From assembly GCA_902615915.1 (NCBI GenBank), contig CACMQQ010000012.1, forward strand, positions 1 to 39,499: 39,499 nt of DNA, in the 5' to 3' direction. Positions 24,373 through 32,007 of this stretch are shown piece by piece. The notes under the pieces are model-generated. The model worked only from the letters and a program-made list of their open reading frames with translations, searched no databases and was not told the DNA's origin. Made by a program: the position numbers and the translations under genes. Numbering within the stretch: position 1 is the stretch's first letter; every line of letters starts with the position of its first letter. Origin of the DNA: an uncultured Fidelibacterota bacterium (lineage in GTDB: Bacteria > Fidelibacterota > Marinisomatia > Marinisomatales > TCS55).

Positions 24373-26775
24373 ATGACAGAATCACCAGATAATGAAATGG
24401 ACAAAGATTTATTAGAGGACAGTGAAACTTACCCTGTTATGCCGTTAAGAAATACGGTTCTATTTCCCCAGCAGGTTATTCCTATTTACATTGGTAGAGA
24501 TAAATCTTTGAAATTGATTAATGAGCTTCCTGAGAATAGTAAGCATATAGTAGTCGTAGCGCAAGAAGATGGTTCTATTGAAGACCCAAAACCTGAAGAT
24601 ATGTATTCATACGGAACACTATCAATTGTTTTGAAAGTTTTTGATATGCCCGACAATAGTAAATCTGCTATTGTACAGGGTATTGACAGAGTCAAAATTT
24701 TAAATTTCAAAGAAAAAGAACCTTATTACAAAGCAGCTGTTCAAAGAGTTTCTGATAAAACTGTATCAGATGATTTGGAGTTAAATGCATTGTCGGACAA
24801 CTTAAGACAAATCTTTTCTGAATTGATACAAGTTGCTCCAAACTTAAGTGAAGAGCATACAGGTATGTTATCAAACATTCAAAAGCCAGCGAGGTTAGCA
24901 GATAGAGCTGTGTCACTATTAACTGTTACAAACCCTGAAAAACAAAAAATTTTAGAAGAACTAGATATTAAAAAAAGAGTAGATGAATCTATAAAAATTT
25001 TATCTAAGGAAATTCAAAGAATAAAACTTGGCGAAGAAATTCAAACTGAGGTTCATGATGAAATAGCCAAGTCTCAAAGAGAATATTATCTTAGAGAGCA
25101 AATGAAGGCTATTAAAAAAGAGCTTGGCGAAGATGAATCACAAGTTGAAAATACAGAAATAAAAGATCTTATTAAAAAAGCTAAAATGCCAGAAGACGCT
25201 GAAAAAGTTGCCTTAAAAGAGTTAGATAGGTTAACTAAAATTCCAACACAATCACCTGAATATACAGTTTCTAGAACTTATTTAGACTGGCTTACGGAAT
25301 TGCCTTGGTCAAAAACATCTGAAGATTCAATAGACATTTCAGAATCTAAAGCTATATTAGACGAAGATCACTACGGTTTAAAAAAAGTTAAAGAGCGCAT
25401 CTTAGAATACCTTGCTGTAAGGGCTTTGAAAATGGAAAAAGACCCAAAAGGAGCCATAAGAGGTCCTATCTTATGTTTTGCTGGCCCACCTGGAGTAGGT
25501 AAAACTTCCTTAGGAAAATCAATTGCTAAGTCTATGGGAAGAGAATTCGTAAGAATATCCCTCGGCGGAGTTAGAGATGAAGCAGAAATTAGAGGGCACA
25601 GAAGAACTTATATTGGTGCATTGCCGGGTAGAATTATACAATCATTAAAAAAAGCTGGTACCAATAATCCAGTTTTTATGTTAGATGAGATTGATAAATT
25701 AGGGATGGATTTTAGAGGAGACCCTTCATCAGCTTTGCTAGAAGTATTAGACCCTGAGCAAAATAATACATTTGCAGATCATTATCTCGAAGTTGATTTT
25801 GATTTAAGTAAAGTAATGTTTATTGCGACGGCTAATTATCAAGATCCCATACCACCTGCTTTAAAAGATAGAATGGAGATATTAAATTTTTCTGGATATA
25901 TAGAAGACGAAAAAGTCCAAATAGCAAAAAAACACTTAGTACCTAAACAAATGGATGAAAATGCATTGGCCAAAACAGATGTGAAAATTGATGATGCAGG
26001 CATTAAAGAGCTTATTTCTTCATATACAAGAGAAGCTGGAGTAAGAAATCTCGAAAGAGAAATAGCAAATGTGTTTAGAAAAGTTGCAAGGGACAAAATT
26101 GAAAAAAAATCAAAAAAAATAAATATTAACAAGAAAAAAGTAAATGATTATCTTGGAGCACCTAGATTCTTTTCTGATTTAGCAGAAGGTCAAACAAAGC
26201 CAGGTGTTGTAACTGGTTTAGCTTGGACTGCAGCCGGTGGCGATATTTTATTTGTTGAATCTTCAAAAATGAATGGCAAGGGCAATCTTACCTTAACTGG
26301 GCAACTGGGTGATGTAATGAAAGAATCCGCTTCAGCTGCTCTCACTTTCGTTCGTTCAAATTCGGAGAATTTTGGCATCGAGAATGACTTTAATGAAAAA
26401 ACCGATATTCATGTTCATGTGCCAGCAGGCGCAATACCAAAGGATGGTCCATCAGCTGGTGTTGGAATGTTTACATCGATTCTTTCACTTTTGTCAGGTA
26501 TCCCAGTAAAAAGTAAGCTTGCAATGACTGGTGAAATTACACTTAGAGGAAGCGTTCTTCCAATTGGAGGCGTAAAAGAAAAAGTCACAGCTGCACATAG
26601 ATCTGGAATAAAAGAAATACTATTACCTGAGCAAAATAGAAAAGACCTAGAAGATATTCCAGACCATATTAAAAAAGACCTGAAATTTCATTTTGCAAAA
26701 GAAATGACAGATGTTGCTAAAGTAGCTTTGAATGGTCTAATGAAAAAGCCAAAAAAGTCTGCTGTAAAAAAATAA
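24373..26775 (+). CDS. lon: ATP-dependent Lon protease
   Basis: An 800-residue AAA+ serine protease that degrades damaged and regulatory proteins in the cytoplasm. An N-terminal substrate domain (YPVMPLRNTVLFPQQVIPIYIGR at the start) and a coiled-coil (about 190-260; AKSQREYYLREQMKAIKKEL) precede the ATPase, with Walker A GPPGVGKT (G371-T378), Walker B VFMLDEIDKLG and the sensor region ATANYQDPIPPALKDRME. The C-terminal protease has the Ser-Lys dyad at S694 in PKDGPSAGVG and K735 in GGVKEKV. The length is normal. AAGG and a run of A precede the ATG. The leader of about 110 bases has no certain promoter. Confidence 0.97.
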   Translation: MTESPDNEMDKDLLEDSETYPVMPLRNTVLFPQQVIPIYIGRDKSLKLINELPENSKHIVVVAQEDGSIEDPKPEDMYSYGTLSIVLKVFDMPDNSKSAIVQGIDRVKILNFKEKEPYYKAAVQRVSDKTVSDDLELNALSDNLRQIFSELIQVAPNLSEEHTGMLSNIQKPARLADRAVSLLTVTNPEKQKILEELDIKKRVDESIKILSKEIQRIKLGEEIQTEVHDEIAKSQREYYLREQMKAIKKELGEDESQVENTEIKDLIKKAKMPEDAEKVALKELDRLTKIPTQSPEYTVSRTYLDWLTELPWSKTSEDSIDISESKAILDEDHYGLKKVKERILEYLAVRALKMEKDPKGAIRGPILCFAGPPGVGKTSLGKSIAKSMGREFVRISLGGVRDEAEIRGHRRTYIGALPGRIIQSLKKAGTNNPVFMLDEIDKLGMDFRGDPSSALLEVLDPEQNNTFADHYLEVDFDLSKVMFIATANYQDPIPPALKDRMEILNFSGYIEDEKVQIAKKHLVPKQMDENALAKTDVKIDDAGIKELISSYTREAGVRNLEREIANVFRKVARDKIEKKSKKININKKKVNDYLGAPRFFSDLAEGQTKPGVVTGLAWTAAGGDILFVESSKMNGKGNLTLTGQLGDVMKESASAALTFVRSNSENFGIENDFNEKTDIHVHVPAGAIPKDGPSAGVGMFTSILSLLSGIPVKSKLAMTGEITLRGSVLPIGGVKEKVTAAHRSGIKEILLPEQNRKDLEDIPDHIKKDLKFHFAKEMTDVAKVALNGLMKKPKKSAVKK

Positions 26776-26802
26776 TTTCTATATATATTTTGATTACATC
26801 CT

Positions 26803-26876
26803 GGGCGTTTAACTCAGTTGGTCAGAGTGCCTCCCTTACAAGGAGGAAGTCGGGAGTTCGAATCTCTCAACGCCCA
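26803..26876 (+). tRNA. tRNA-Val (anticodon TAC)
   Basis: A full cloverleaf: acceptor GGGCGTT/AACGCCC, D-arm with AGTTGGTCAGA, anticodon stem CCTCC/GGAGG around CTTACAA (anticodon TAC at 26837-26839), and T-arm GGGAG-TTCGAAT-CTCTC with one G-T pair. Discriminator A; CCA is not encoded. It lies 27 bases after lon on the same strand. Repeats and accessory-looking genes follow it. Confidence 0.97.
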
Positions 26877-26884
26877 CAGCTTAA

Positions 26885-26908
26885 AACCCTTGTTTAGCGA
26901 CAGGGGTT
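26885..26908 (+). terminator. Hairpin directly after tRNA-Val
   Basis: AACCCTTG (26885-26892) pairs with CAGGGGTT (26901-26908), one G-T pair, around loop TTTAGCGA. CTTAGTTTT follows, a poor but usable U-run. Most likely it terminates the lon/tRNA-Val transcript. Confidence 0.55.
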
Positions 26909-26957
26909 CTTAGTTTTCAATCCTATCAGATTTAATCAGACTTATATTTTATATCAT

Positions 26958-26987
26958 ATCATTAGGATACAAATCATTAGGATACAA
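26958..26987 (+). repeat. Tandem duplication of a 15-base unit
   Basis: ATCATTAGGATACAA occurs twice without a gap (26958-26972 and 26973-26987), perfectly conserved. It lies about 80 bases after the tRNA-Val end, next to another hairpin. Confidence 0.9.
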
Positions 26988-26988
26988 C

Positions 26989-27008
26989 CCCCATATCCTT
27001 AGATGGGG
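26989..27008 (+). repeat. Short GC-rich inverted repeat
   Basis: CCCCAT (26989-26994) and ATGGGG (27003-27008) pair around an eight-base loop. No U-run follows, so it does not look like a terminator. It directly follows the 15-base tandem duplication. Confidence 0.55.
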
Positions 27009-27042
27009 TATGCCTATTTATTTATGTTAAAATCTAATTAAT

Positions 27043-27070
27043 TATTGTAAGATAGTAAATAATTACAATA
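27043..27070 (+). promoter_or_regulatory. Inverted repeat upstream of the Ig-like lipoprotein
   Basis: TATTGTAA (27043-27050) and TTACAATA (27063-27070) form perfect eight-base arms 12 bases apart, 47 bases before the ATG. The layout suits a dimeric regulator site near the promoter. No specific regulator can be named, and the AT-rich setting makes chance possible. Confidence 0.35.
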
Positions 27071-27116
27071 TTACTTTTTTTGTTAAAGGATTGAATTCTA
27101 TTTATTAGGAGAGAAA

Positions 27117-28106
27117 ATGAATAAAATTAAATATATATTTTTAATGCTATTGGTTATAACTGCCTGTGAGGATAAAGAAGAAAAAGATAGCACCCCTCCA
27201 TCAGTATTGATAACAAATATTCAAGCAAATACAACTCTCTCTGAAATTGCATCTATAAAGGTTGATGCAAGCGATAACGATAAAATTGAGACTGTTGAAT
27301 TTATGGTTGATGGAGTTCCAAAGTTGACATTGCAAGGTGCTGAATCTTCTATATATACCTTTAGTTGGAATACTGATCTACTGCCAAATGGAACATATTC
27401 AATCTATGCCAAAGCAACTGACAAATCTGGTAATGAGGCAAATTCTTCAATTATAAACGTAAATGTCATTAATTACAGGGATCTAAATGTTTTTAATAAC
27501 ACACCTGGGTTTATTGGCTATAGAATTGATAATCAAGAATTTATATATATGGATCCCTTTGCGCAAGCAGTCGCAAAATTTCCAAAAGAAACAGATTTCA
27601 ATTTTTATGCAACAACAGGTTTCCCATGCGGAATGAGACTTTTTTGGGATTTAGCTTTAAATAAAAATGAGAATACAGAGCTTGAACTATATATAGGTGA
27701 TAGTTTTTTCTATCTTATAACTGAAAACAAAAGTGGAGAAGTTATTGATAAGATCATAGTTAATGATTCAAATTGCGATGATGATATCCAAGATCAAGAT
27801 TTTTCATTTGCATACTACAATAATATACCAGATAGCAATAGAATAGAATGGCACAATAAATTTGACAAATATTATTATGTAGATGATCAGTCAGATTATC
27901 CTCTAATATTGTATCCTTGGAATGAAAGTGAGCCTACTAAAAATCTTTCAACATATTTTGAAATTGGACCTTATTCAGAATTTCAAAATAATATCAAAGA
28001 AGAGCTTATTATAAAAATATCCAACATGACATTTAACAAGAATTTTAATTTTAAAAGAATGGGCAACAGACATGGAGCAAAGGGTTCTTATAAGATATTA
28101 GAGTAA
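27117..28106 (+). CDS. Lipoprotein with Ig-like domain, otherwise unknown
   Basis: A 329-residue protein with a lipoprotein signal and lipobox VITAC (C17), followed by an acidic linker (EDKEEKDST). The Ig-like domain spans about residues 28-118 with the usual adhesion-type pattern: PPSVLITNI, IKVDASDNDKIETVEFMVDG, TFSWNTDLLPNGTYSIYAKATDKSGNEA. The C-terminal 200 residues (from about 125) are rich in aromatic and acidic residues with two Cys (in FPCGM and SNCDD), and I do not recognise the fold. A surface or periplasmic role is likely. AGGAG gives a strong ribosome site. The gene sits alone in the accessory-looking stretch after tRNA-Val. Confidence 0.8.
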   Translation: MNKIKYIFLMLLVITACEDKEEKDSTPPSVLITNIQANTTLSEIASIKVDASDNDKIETVEFMVDGVPKLTLQGAESSIYTFSWNTDLLPNGTYSIYAKATDKSGNEANSSIINVNVINYRDLNVFNNTPGFIGYRIDNQEFIYMDPFAQAVAKFPKETDFNFYATTGFPCGMRLFWDLALNKNENTELELYIGDSFFYLITENKSGEVIDKIIVNDSNCDDDIQDQDFSFAYYNNIPDSNRIEWHNKFDKYYYVDDQSDYPLILYPWNESEPTKNLSTYFEIGPYSEFQNNIKEELIIKISNMTFNKNFNFKRMGNRHGAKGSYKILE

Positions 28107-28127
28107 ATTTTATATTATAGTTTTTTT

Positions 28128-28207
28128 AACCTAATCCTACAAATACAAAAGCATAGACTGTAGGGCACATATATATAAGTAGTGTTTATAAAAATTATCT
28201 ATAAAAT
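28128..28207 (+). repeat. Upstream flank repeat, copy 1 (before the 67-residue gene)
   Basis: Aligns imperfectly with 28558-28640: shared blocks include AATCCTA, an A-rich run, an AAAGC/AAAAGC segment, TAGGG, ATATAAGT and AAATTAT followed by TATA. Both copies end just before the start of a small two-helix membrane protein gene, so this may be a duplicated promoter/leader. Confidence 0.6.
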
Positions 28208-28213
28208 TAAGGT

Positions 28214-28417
28214 GTGAGTAAATTAAATAATTTTATATACAAATGGGGTTGGCTTTGCTGTCTTATTTTATCGTTAACAAGCTTTGCATTTTGGCTTAGT
28301 TACGATGAAGACCATAAATCAAATATATTGATATATGATGGTGTCATAACGTTAGCTGCTGCAATATTTTTATACCTTTTCCCACCGAAAAAGTTATTAG
28401 AAAAAAAACCTAAGTAG
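28214..28417 (+). CDS. Small two-helix membrane protein, module 1
   Basis: A 67-residue protein with two hydrophobic helices (about 10-28 and 41-56) separated by a charged turn YDEDHKSN and ending in a basic tail PPKKLLEKKPK. No family is recognised. The GTG start at 28214 is the only reasonable one but has AAGG too close for a normal ribosome site, so the start is uncertain. Flanks on both sides recur around the next small gene, although the two proteins are not similar in sequence. The frame uses ordinary codons, and the basic tail and helix pattern support a real membrane protein. Confidence 0.55.
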   Translation: MSKLNNFIYKWGWLCCLILSLTSFAFWLSYDEDHKSNILIYDGVITLAAAIFLYLFPPKKLLEKKPK

Positions 28418-28490
28418 TTTTTTCAACCAAATTCCAAGATTACGAAAAAATGAGGGTGGGGGGTAGGTATACAATAATAGGCACTCGCAC
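28418..28490 (+). repeat. Downstream flank repeat, copy 1
   Basis: Begins at the base after the stop of the 67-residue gene. It aligns without gaps to 28830-28902 with 54 of 73 identical bases, including a perfect 18-base start TTTTTTCAACCAAATTCC, a GGGGGGT run and CAATAATA. The G-rich core is striking in this AT-rich DNA. Confidence 0.88.
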
Positions 28491-28557
28491 ACTACTTTAA
28501 AACTTCATCACTCCAAACCAATGTATGGATTTATTAATTGCGTACTGTAGTGAACTC
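28491..28557. other. Spacer between the two repeat modules
   Basis: No open frame or clear hairpin seen. Together with the flank repeats it separates the two small membrane-protein genes by 227 bases. Confidence 0.5.
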
Positions 28558-28640
28558 AACGCAATCCTAAAAAAGCAAAGCTATATTGATAGGGGTAGCG
28601 ACTTATATAAGTGCGACTCATAGAAATTATTTATATTTTA
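28558..28640 (+). repeat. Upstream flank repeat, copy 2 (before the 60-residue gene)
   Basis: The counterpart of 28128-28207; the conserved blocks end five bases before ATG 28645. Similarity is clear but lower than for the downstream repeats, with small gaps. Confidence 0.6.
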
Positions 28641-28644
28641 GTAT

Positions 28645-28827
28645 ATGGATAATACAGTTAGAAAATCTATTGGAGCTTTAATGCTCTTAATAGCAGTTTA
28701 TTTTGGTTATCAAAGAGCCCTTTCAGCAGAATTAAGAGGTGGTATGTGGGGCATAGGTTTGATAGTTTTTGGTGCTGGTGGTGCATATCTAATAACTGAC
28801 AAGCCTAAACCAAACGATAACGAATAG
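28645..28827 (+). CDS. Small two-helix membrane protein, module 2
   Basis: A 60-residue protein with a first helix at about 7-23 (IGALMLLIAVYFGYQ), a short loop AELRGG, a glycine-rich second helix at about 34-50 (GIGLIVFGAGGAYLI) and a polar tail KPKPNDNE. It starts at ATG 28645 without a visible Shine-Dalgarno sequence. No family is recognised. Size, topology and flanking repeats match the preceding small gene, but the sequences do not align, so the pair looks like different cargo in the same frame of repeats. Confidence 0.55.
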   Translation: MDNTVRKSIGALMLLIAVYFGYQRALSAELRGGMWGIGLIVFGAGGAYLITDKPKPNDNE

Positions 28828-28829
28828 AA

Positions 28830-28902
28830 TTTTTTCAACCAAATTCCCAACTTATGAAATACAACCTATGGGGGGTGGGTATGCAATAATAAGTGCACCC
28901 AC
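28830..28902 (+). repeat. Downstream flank repeat, copy 2
   Basis: The ungapped counterpart of 28418-28490, starting two bases after the stop of the 60-residue gene. Just beyond it, TAGAGTAAATTTT (28907-28919) repeats the 13 bases at 28099-28111 that overlap the end of the Ig-like lipoprotein gene. Confidence 0.88.
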
Positions 28903-29266
28903 ATTGTAGAGTAAATTTTGAGAATTAGTGTAGACACAACCAAGCGTTGTGAATAATATATATATGGTGTTGTTGTATAAAAAAAATTAATGATCCATTA
29001 ATAGCTTGTTTATTTTTTTAAAAATATTTCTCGATATATTTGCACACCACGTATACCTCTCTTTGTGGCTTCATTAATTGAAATACTCTCTCCTTTTAAT
29101 TACTTGAAGCCACAAAACTTAGATAAAATAATTTTTACCTTATTTATTCGACTCGTAAAAACTATATTCCTTTTTCGTTTATTTCTAATAAAAATTAAAA
29201 TTTAAACTGAATTTAATATTTGTTAATTTTCAATAAATAGATTACACCAGTAAAAGGAATCTATTT
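28903..29266. other. Gene-free stretch before the PAP2 gene
   Basis: Together with the repeat before it, this makes 439 bases without a gene. It contains the 13-base repeat TAGAGTAAATTTT (28907-28919), a small hairpin TTAATG-ATC-CATTAA near 28988 and the long inverted repeat at 29062-29116. AAAAGGA at its end is the ribosome site of the PAP2 gene. No convincing open frame or tRNA was seen. Confidence 0.7.
29062..29116. repeat. Perfect 12-base inverted repeat with 31-base loop
   Basis: TTTGTGGCTTCA (29062-29073) and TGAAGCCACAAA (29105-29116) are exact complements. The loop contains AATTGAAA and TTTTAATTAC, which can extend pairing with a few mismatches. No U-run follows on either strand, so a terminator is unlikely. 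It may be a structured RNA, the footprint of a mobile element or a protein-binding site. Confidence 0.7.
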
Positions 29267-29812
29267 ATGCAAAGTAAAGATTTTTTATCTAATCTTAGCT
29301 CAATTGATAATGCTTTATTTTTTAAGTTTTCAAAATTAAGTAAAAATAATCTCATGATAAGCATTAGTTATTTTTTTTCAAAATCAGGAGATTTCTCATC
29401 TTATCTCATTTTTACTTTAATTGCATTTCAAATACAAAACGCTCATTTAGTATATCTAATAAAATTAGTATTTATAGCTATGCTTTTTGAAAGACCTTTA
29501 TATTTTATTATAAAAAACAATATAAAAAGACACCGTCCATTTCAAGCCATTCCAGGTATTAAGAATTTAATAGAAGCTCCCGATAAATTTAGTTTTCCAT
29601 CTGGTCATACTTCATTTTCTTTTTTATTCGCTTCGTTATGTATATATGTATTTCCAGAGTTTACTTTTTTATTTCTTTTTTGGGCATTTTCCATTGGAAT
29701 TAGTAGGATTGTTCTTGGTGTGCACTACCCTGGAGATGTTATCGCTGGAGCTATATTGGGAATTATAACATCTTTAGTCTCTATCACATTATTTAATTTT
29801 AATCTTTTATGA
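29267..29812 (+). CDS. PAP2-family membrane phosphatase
   Basis: A 181-residue integral membrane enzyme with all three PAP2 motifs: K83-x6-R90-P91 in KNNIKRHRP, PSGH (111-114), and SR-x5-H-x3-D (S146, R147, H153, D157). About five helices. It removes phosphate from lipid phosphates such as phosphatidate, phosphatidylglycerophosphate or undecaprenyl diphosphate, acting on the periplasmic face. AAAAGGA lies before the ATG. Its stop overlaps the start of the glycosyltransferase gene (ATGA), suggesting they act on one lipid-linked pathway. Confidence 0.92.
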   Translation: MQSKDFLSNLSSIDNALFFKFSKLSKNNLMISISYFFSKSGDFSSYLIFTLIAFQIQNAHLVYLIKLVFIAMLFERPLYFIIKNNIKRHRPFQAIPGIKNLIEAPDKFSFPSGHTSFSFLFASLCIYVFPEFTFLFLFWAFSIGISRIVLGVHYPGDVIAGAILGIITSLVSITLFNFNLL

Positions 29813-30846
29813 AAATTTTATATGGTGTTCAAGGGACAGGGAATGGTCACATTACAAGAAGTAGAATTGTAATTTCCGAGCTAAGGAAAAGAGGTCATTC
29901 AGTTGAAGTTTTAATTTCTGGAAGACCTAAAGAAAAATTATTTGACCTAGAAGATATTGAACCTTATTCTATCAATAAAGGGATCACGTTTTGTACTTTT
30001 AAAGGCAAAATAGATATAGTCAGAAGCGCAATTAATCTTAATCTATTTGATTTTTTTAATGATGTTATCAAAAAAAAAATAAAAGAAATTGACATCGTTA
30101 TTTCTGATTTTGAACCTATTAGTGCTTGGGTTGCGAAAAAGAATAGAAAGTTAAGCATAGGATTGGCACACCAATACGCTTTTGCTCATAAGATACCAAT
30201 AGATGGAGATAATATTTTTACTCGTTCGGTATTAAATTACTTTGCTCCCGCTGATATTAAGATTGGCATGCATTACCATCACTTTAATCAACCAATTATC
30301 CCCCCAATCATTCCAAACTTTGACATTCCTAAAAATTTAAAAATTGAAAAAAATAAAGTTTTAGTATATTTACCATTTGAAGATTTAAATGATATAATTG
30401 AGTTTTTAAAACCTTTTGATAAATACCTTTTCACCATTTATCATGATATTAAAACTGAAATTAGAATTAACAATATTCATGTTAAGCCCTTTTCTAAAAT
30501 CAATTTTAAAAAAGATCTTTTATCATCTGATAAAGTTTTAAGTAGCGCTGGATTTGAACTCCCTAGTGAAGTTTTGTCTCTTGGAAAAGGCTTATTATTA
30601 AAACCTGTTTTAGGCCAAATGGAGCAATTATCAAATGTACGCGCAATCGAAAACCTTGGACTTGGCCTATCAATGGAACAATTAAATAACGATATTATGA
30701 GAGACTGGCTATCCTTAAAAAATCAAAATCCTATAAATTACCCTTTCTGCGCTCCAATATTGGCTGACTGGATATCACAAAAAAAGTGGGATAAATTAGA
30801 CTTATTAGTTGATGAGCTTTGGGCAGGAGTTAAATTTCCAAACTAA
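29809..30846 (+). CDS. GT28-like glycosyltransferase (MJ1255-type)
   Basis: A 345-residue GT-B protein. The N-terminal YGVQGTGNGHITRSRIVISEL is the glycine-rich acceptor loop of the MurG/MJ1255-like group, followed by GHSVEVLISGR and a DIVISDFEP segment. The C-terminal half has DKVLSSAGFELPSEVLSLGKGLLLKPVLGQMEQ, the typical nucleotide-sugar site with the E-x-x-N/Q contact near LGQMEQLSN. It probably transfers a sugar to a lipid or polyprenyl carrier; donor and acceptor are unknown. Coupling to the PAP2 gene supports a lipid-linked role. Confidence 0.85.
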   Translation: MKILYGVQGTGNGHITRSRIVISELRKRGHSVEVLISGRPKEKLFDLEDIEPYSINKGITFCTFKGKIDIVRSAINLNLFDFFNDVIKKKIKEIDIVISDFEPISAWVAKKNRKLSIGLAHQYAFAHKIPIDGDNIFTRSVLNYFAPADIKIGMHYHHFNQPIIPPIIPNFDIPKNLKIEKNKVLVYLPFEDLNDIIEFLKPFDKYLFTIYHDIKTEIRINNIHVKPFSKINFKKDLLSSDKVLSSAGFELPSEVLSLGKGLLLKPVLGQMEQLSNVRAIENLGLGLSMEQLNNDIMRDWLSLKNQNPINYPFCAPILADWISQKKWDKLDLLVDELWAGVKFPN

Positions 30847-30908
30847 TCCTTTAAACCGATATCGTTTTGTTATTGTATGTTGTTAAAAAGTTTTTAAAAA
30901 TTCACAGA

Positions 30909-32000
30909 ATGAGAAAACTTTATATAGTTTATTTGTATTTATCCGTGCTATCGTCGCAGAACTTTTTATTAAAAGGTCAGTTTTGGTCTGTTAACCAATC
31001 TTTTGAAGGTATATTAGAAAACAAGCCCTCTATTCAAAGTCAATTGGGTTATATACCCACTTTATCTCTTTTAAAAACCTTTTCAAATGAAAGGACACTA
31101 GATTTAGAATGGGCACACAGATTAACCGGTACTAATTCATATCAAGACACATTTAACTCTTACGATAGACCCTATAGGCGTTGGATTCGTTATTCATCAA
31201 ACAATTTAGAAGCAAGATTAGGATTGCAAAAAATTACATTTGGTCCAGCACAAATATTGCGTCCACTATCTTGGTTTGATACCATTAATATCAGTGATCC
31301 AACTGGTCAAACCGATGGAGTGGAGGCCCTGAGATTGCGATATTTCCCTAATGATATTTTATCGTTATGGACTTGGGGAATGAATTCTGATTCGGATAAT
31401 TATTCTTATGGTTTTAGAACGGAATTAATGACGGTTTTTGGAGATTGGGGCATTACCTATCATCGGGATGAAAATGTAAACTCTCATCAAATAGGGTTGC
31501 TTCCAATTGTGGCTTCAGGTTCAAATTCTAGATTTGCTTTAGATTATCGATTTGATGGAATTATTGGTTTTTGGTTTGAAGGGTCATCTCTATTGTTCGA
31601 TAAAAAATCATACGACCTTGCAACAATTGGAGCAGATTACACATTACCTATATTTAATGGAATATTAATAACATCAGAGACAATGCATATCAATACAAGA
31701 TCGATAACTGGAGCCAAGACTGGTTCATATCCAAATATAAATAACACTTATTCAGTAATCATGGGTTCAATGCCCGTTGGCTTACTTCATCAAGTAATGG
31801 CACTAATTCAATGGGATTGGAAAAGAAGTATATCCAATTACTACTTGCGTTGGGGAGTTACATATGATCGACTAAGTTTTAACTTTTCATTATCAGTAAA
31901 CTCTTCAATTGATAATGAAAAAAACTATCAGCAATATTTATCTAAGGATCTAGAAGGATTTGGAAATATATTGGATTTTACAATAATATATAATCATTGA
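30909..32000 (+). CDS. Predicted outer-membrane beta-barrel at the head of the ABC operon
   Basis: A 363-residue protein from ATG 30909; the frame continues to a TTG at 30867, but the signal peptide (MRKLYIVYLYLSVLSSQNFL) begins at the ATG. The remainder alternates short polar turns and amphipathic aromatic-rich strands (LEARLGLQKITFGPAQILRP, LRLRYFPNDILSLWTWGMN, FGDWGITYHRDE, YYLRWGVTYDRLSFNFSLS), as in porin-like barrels, and ends DFTIIYNH. No named family is recognised. It starts a run of six closely packed genes (ATPase, two permeases, LolA-like carrier, phosphoesterase), so it may be the outer-membrane exit or acceptor for the exported molecule. Confidence 0.72.
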   Translation: MRKLYIVYLYLSVLSSQNFLLKGQFWSVNQSFEGILENKPSIQSQLGYIPTLSLLKTFSNERTLDLEWAHRLTGTNSYQDTFNSYDRPYRRWIRYSSNNLEARLGLQKITFGPAQILRPLSWFDTINISDPTGQTDGVEALRLRYFPNDILSLWTWGMNSDSDNYSYGFRTELMTVFGDWGITYHRDENVNSHQIGLLPIVASGSNSRFALDYRFDGIIGFWFEGSSLLFDKKSYDLATIGADYTLPIFNGILITSETMHINTRSITGAKTGSYPNINNTYSVIMGSMPVGLLHQVMALIQWDWKRSISNYYLRWGVTYDRLSFNFSLSVNSSIDNEKNYQQYLSKDLEGFGNILDFTIIYNH

Positions 32001-32007
32001 GTTTACC

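Noticed and set aside
28452-28466. G-quadruplex in the repeat core
   Set aside because: Only three tracts of three G are available, followed by a GG; the second copy also lacks a fourth tract.
28418-28902. Integron attC sites after the two small genes
   Set aside because: No paired RYYYAAC/GTTRRRY core sites or attC-like folding arms could be found, and no integrase is visible in the window.
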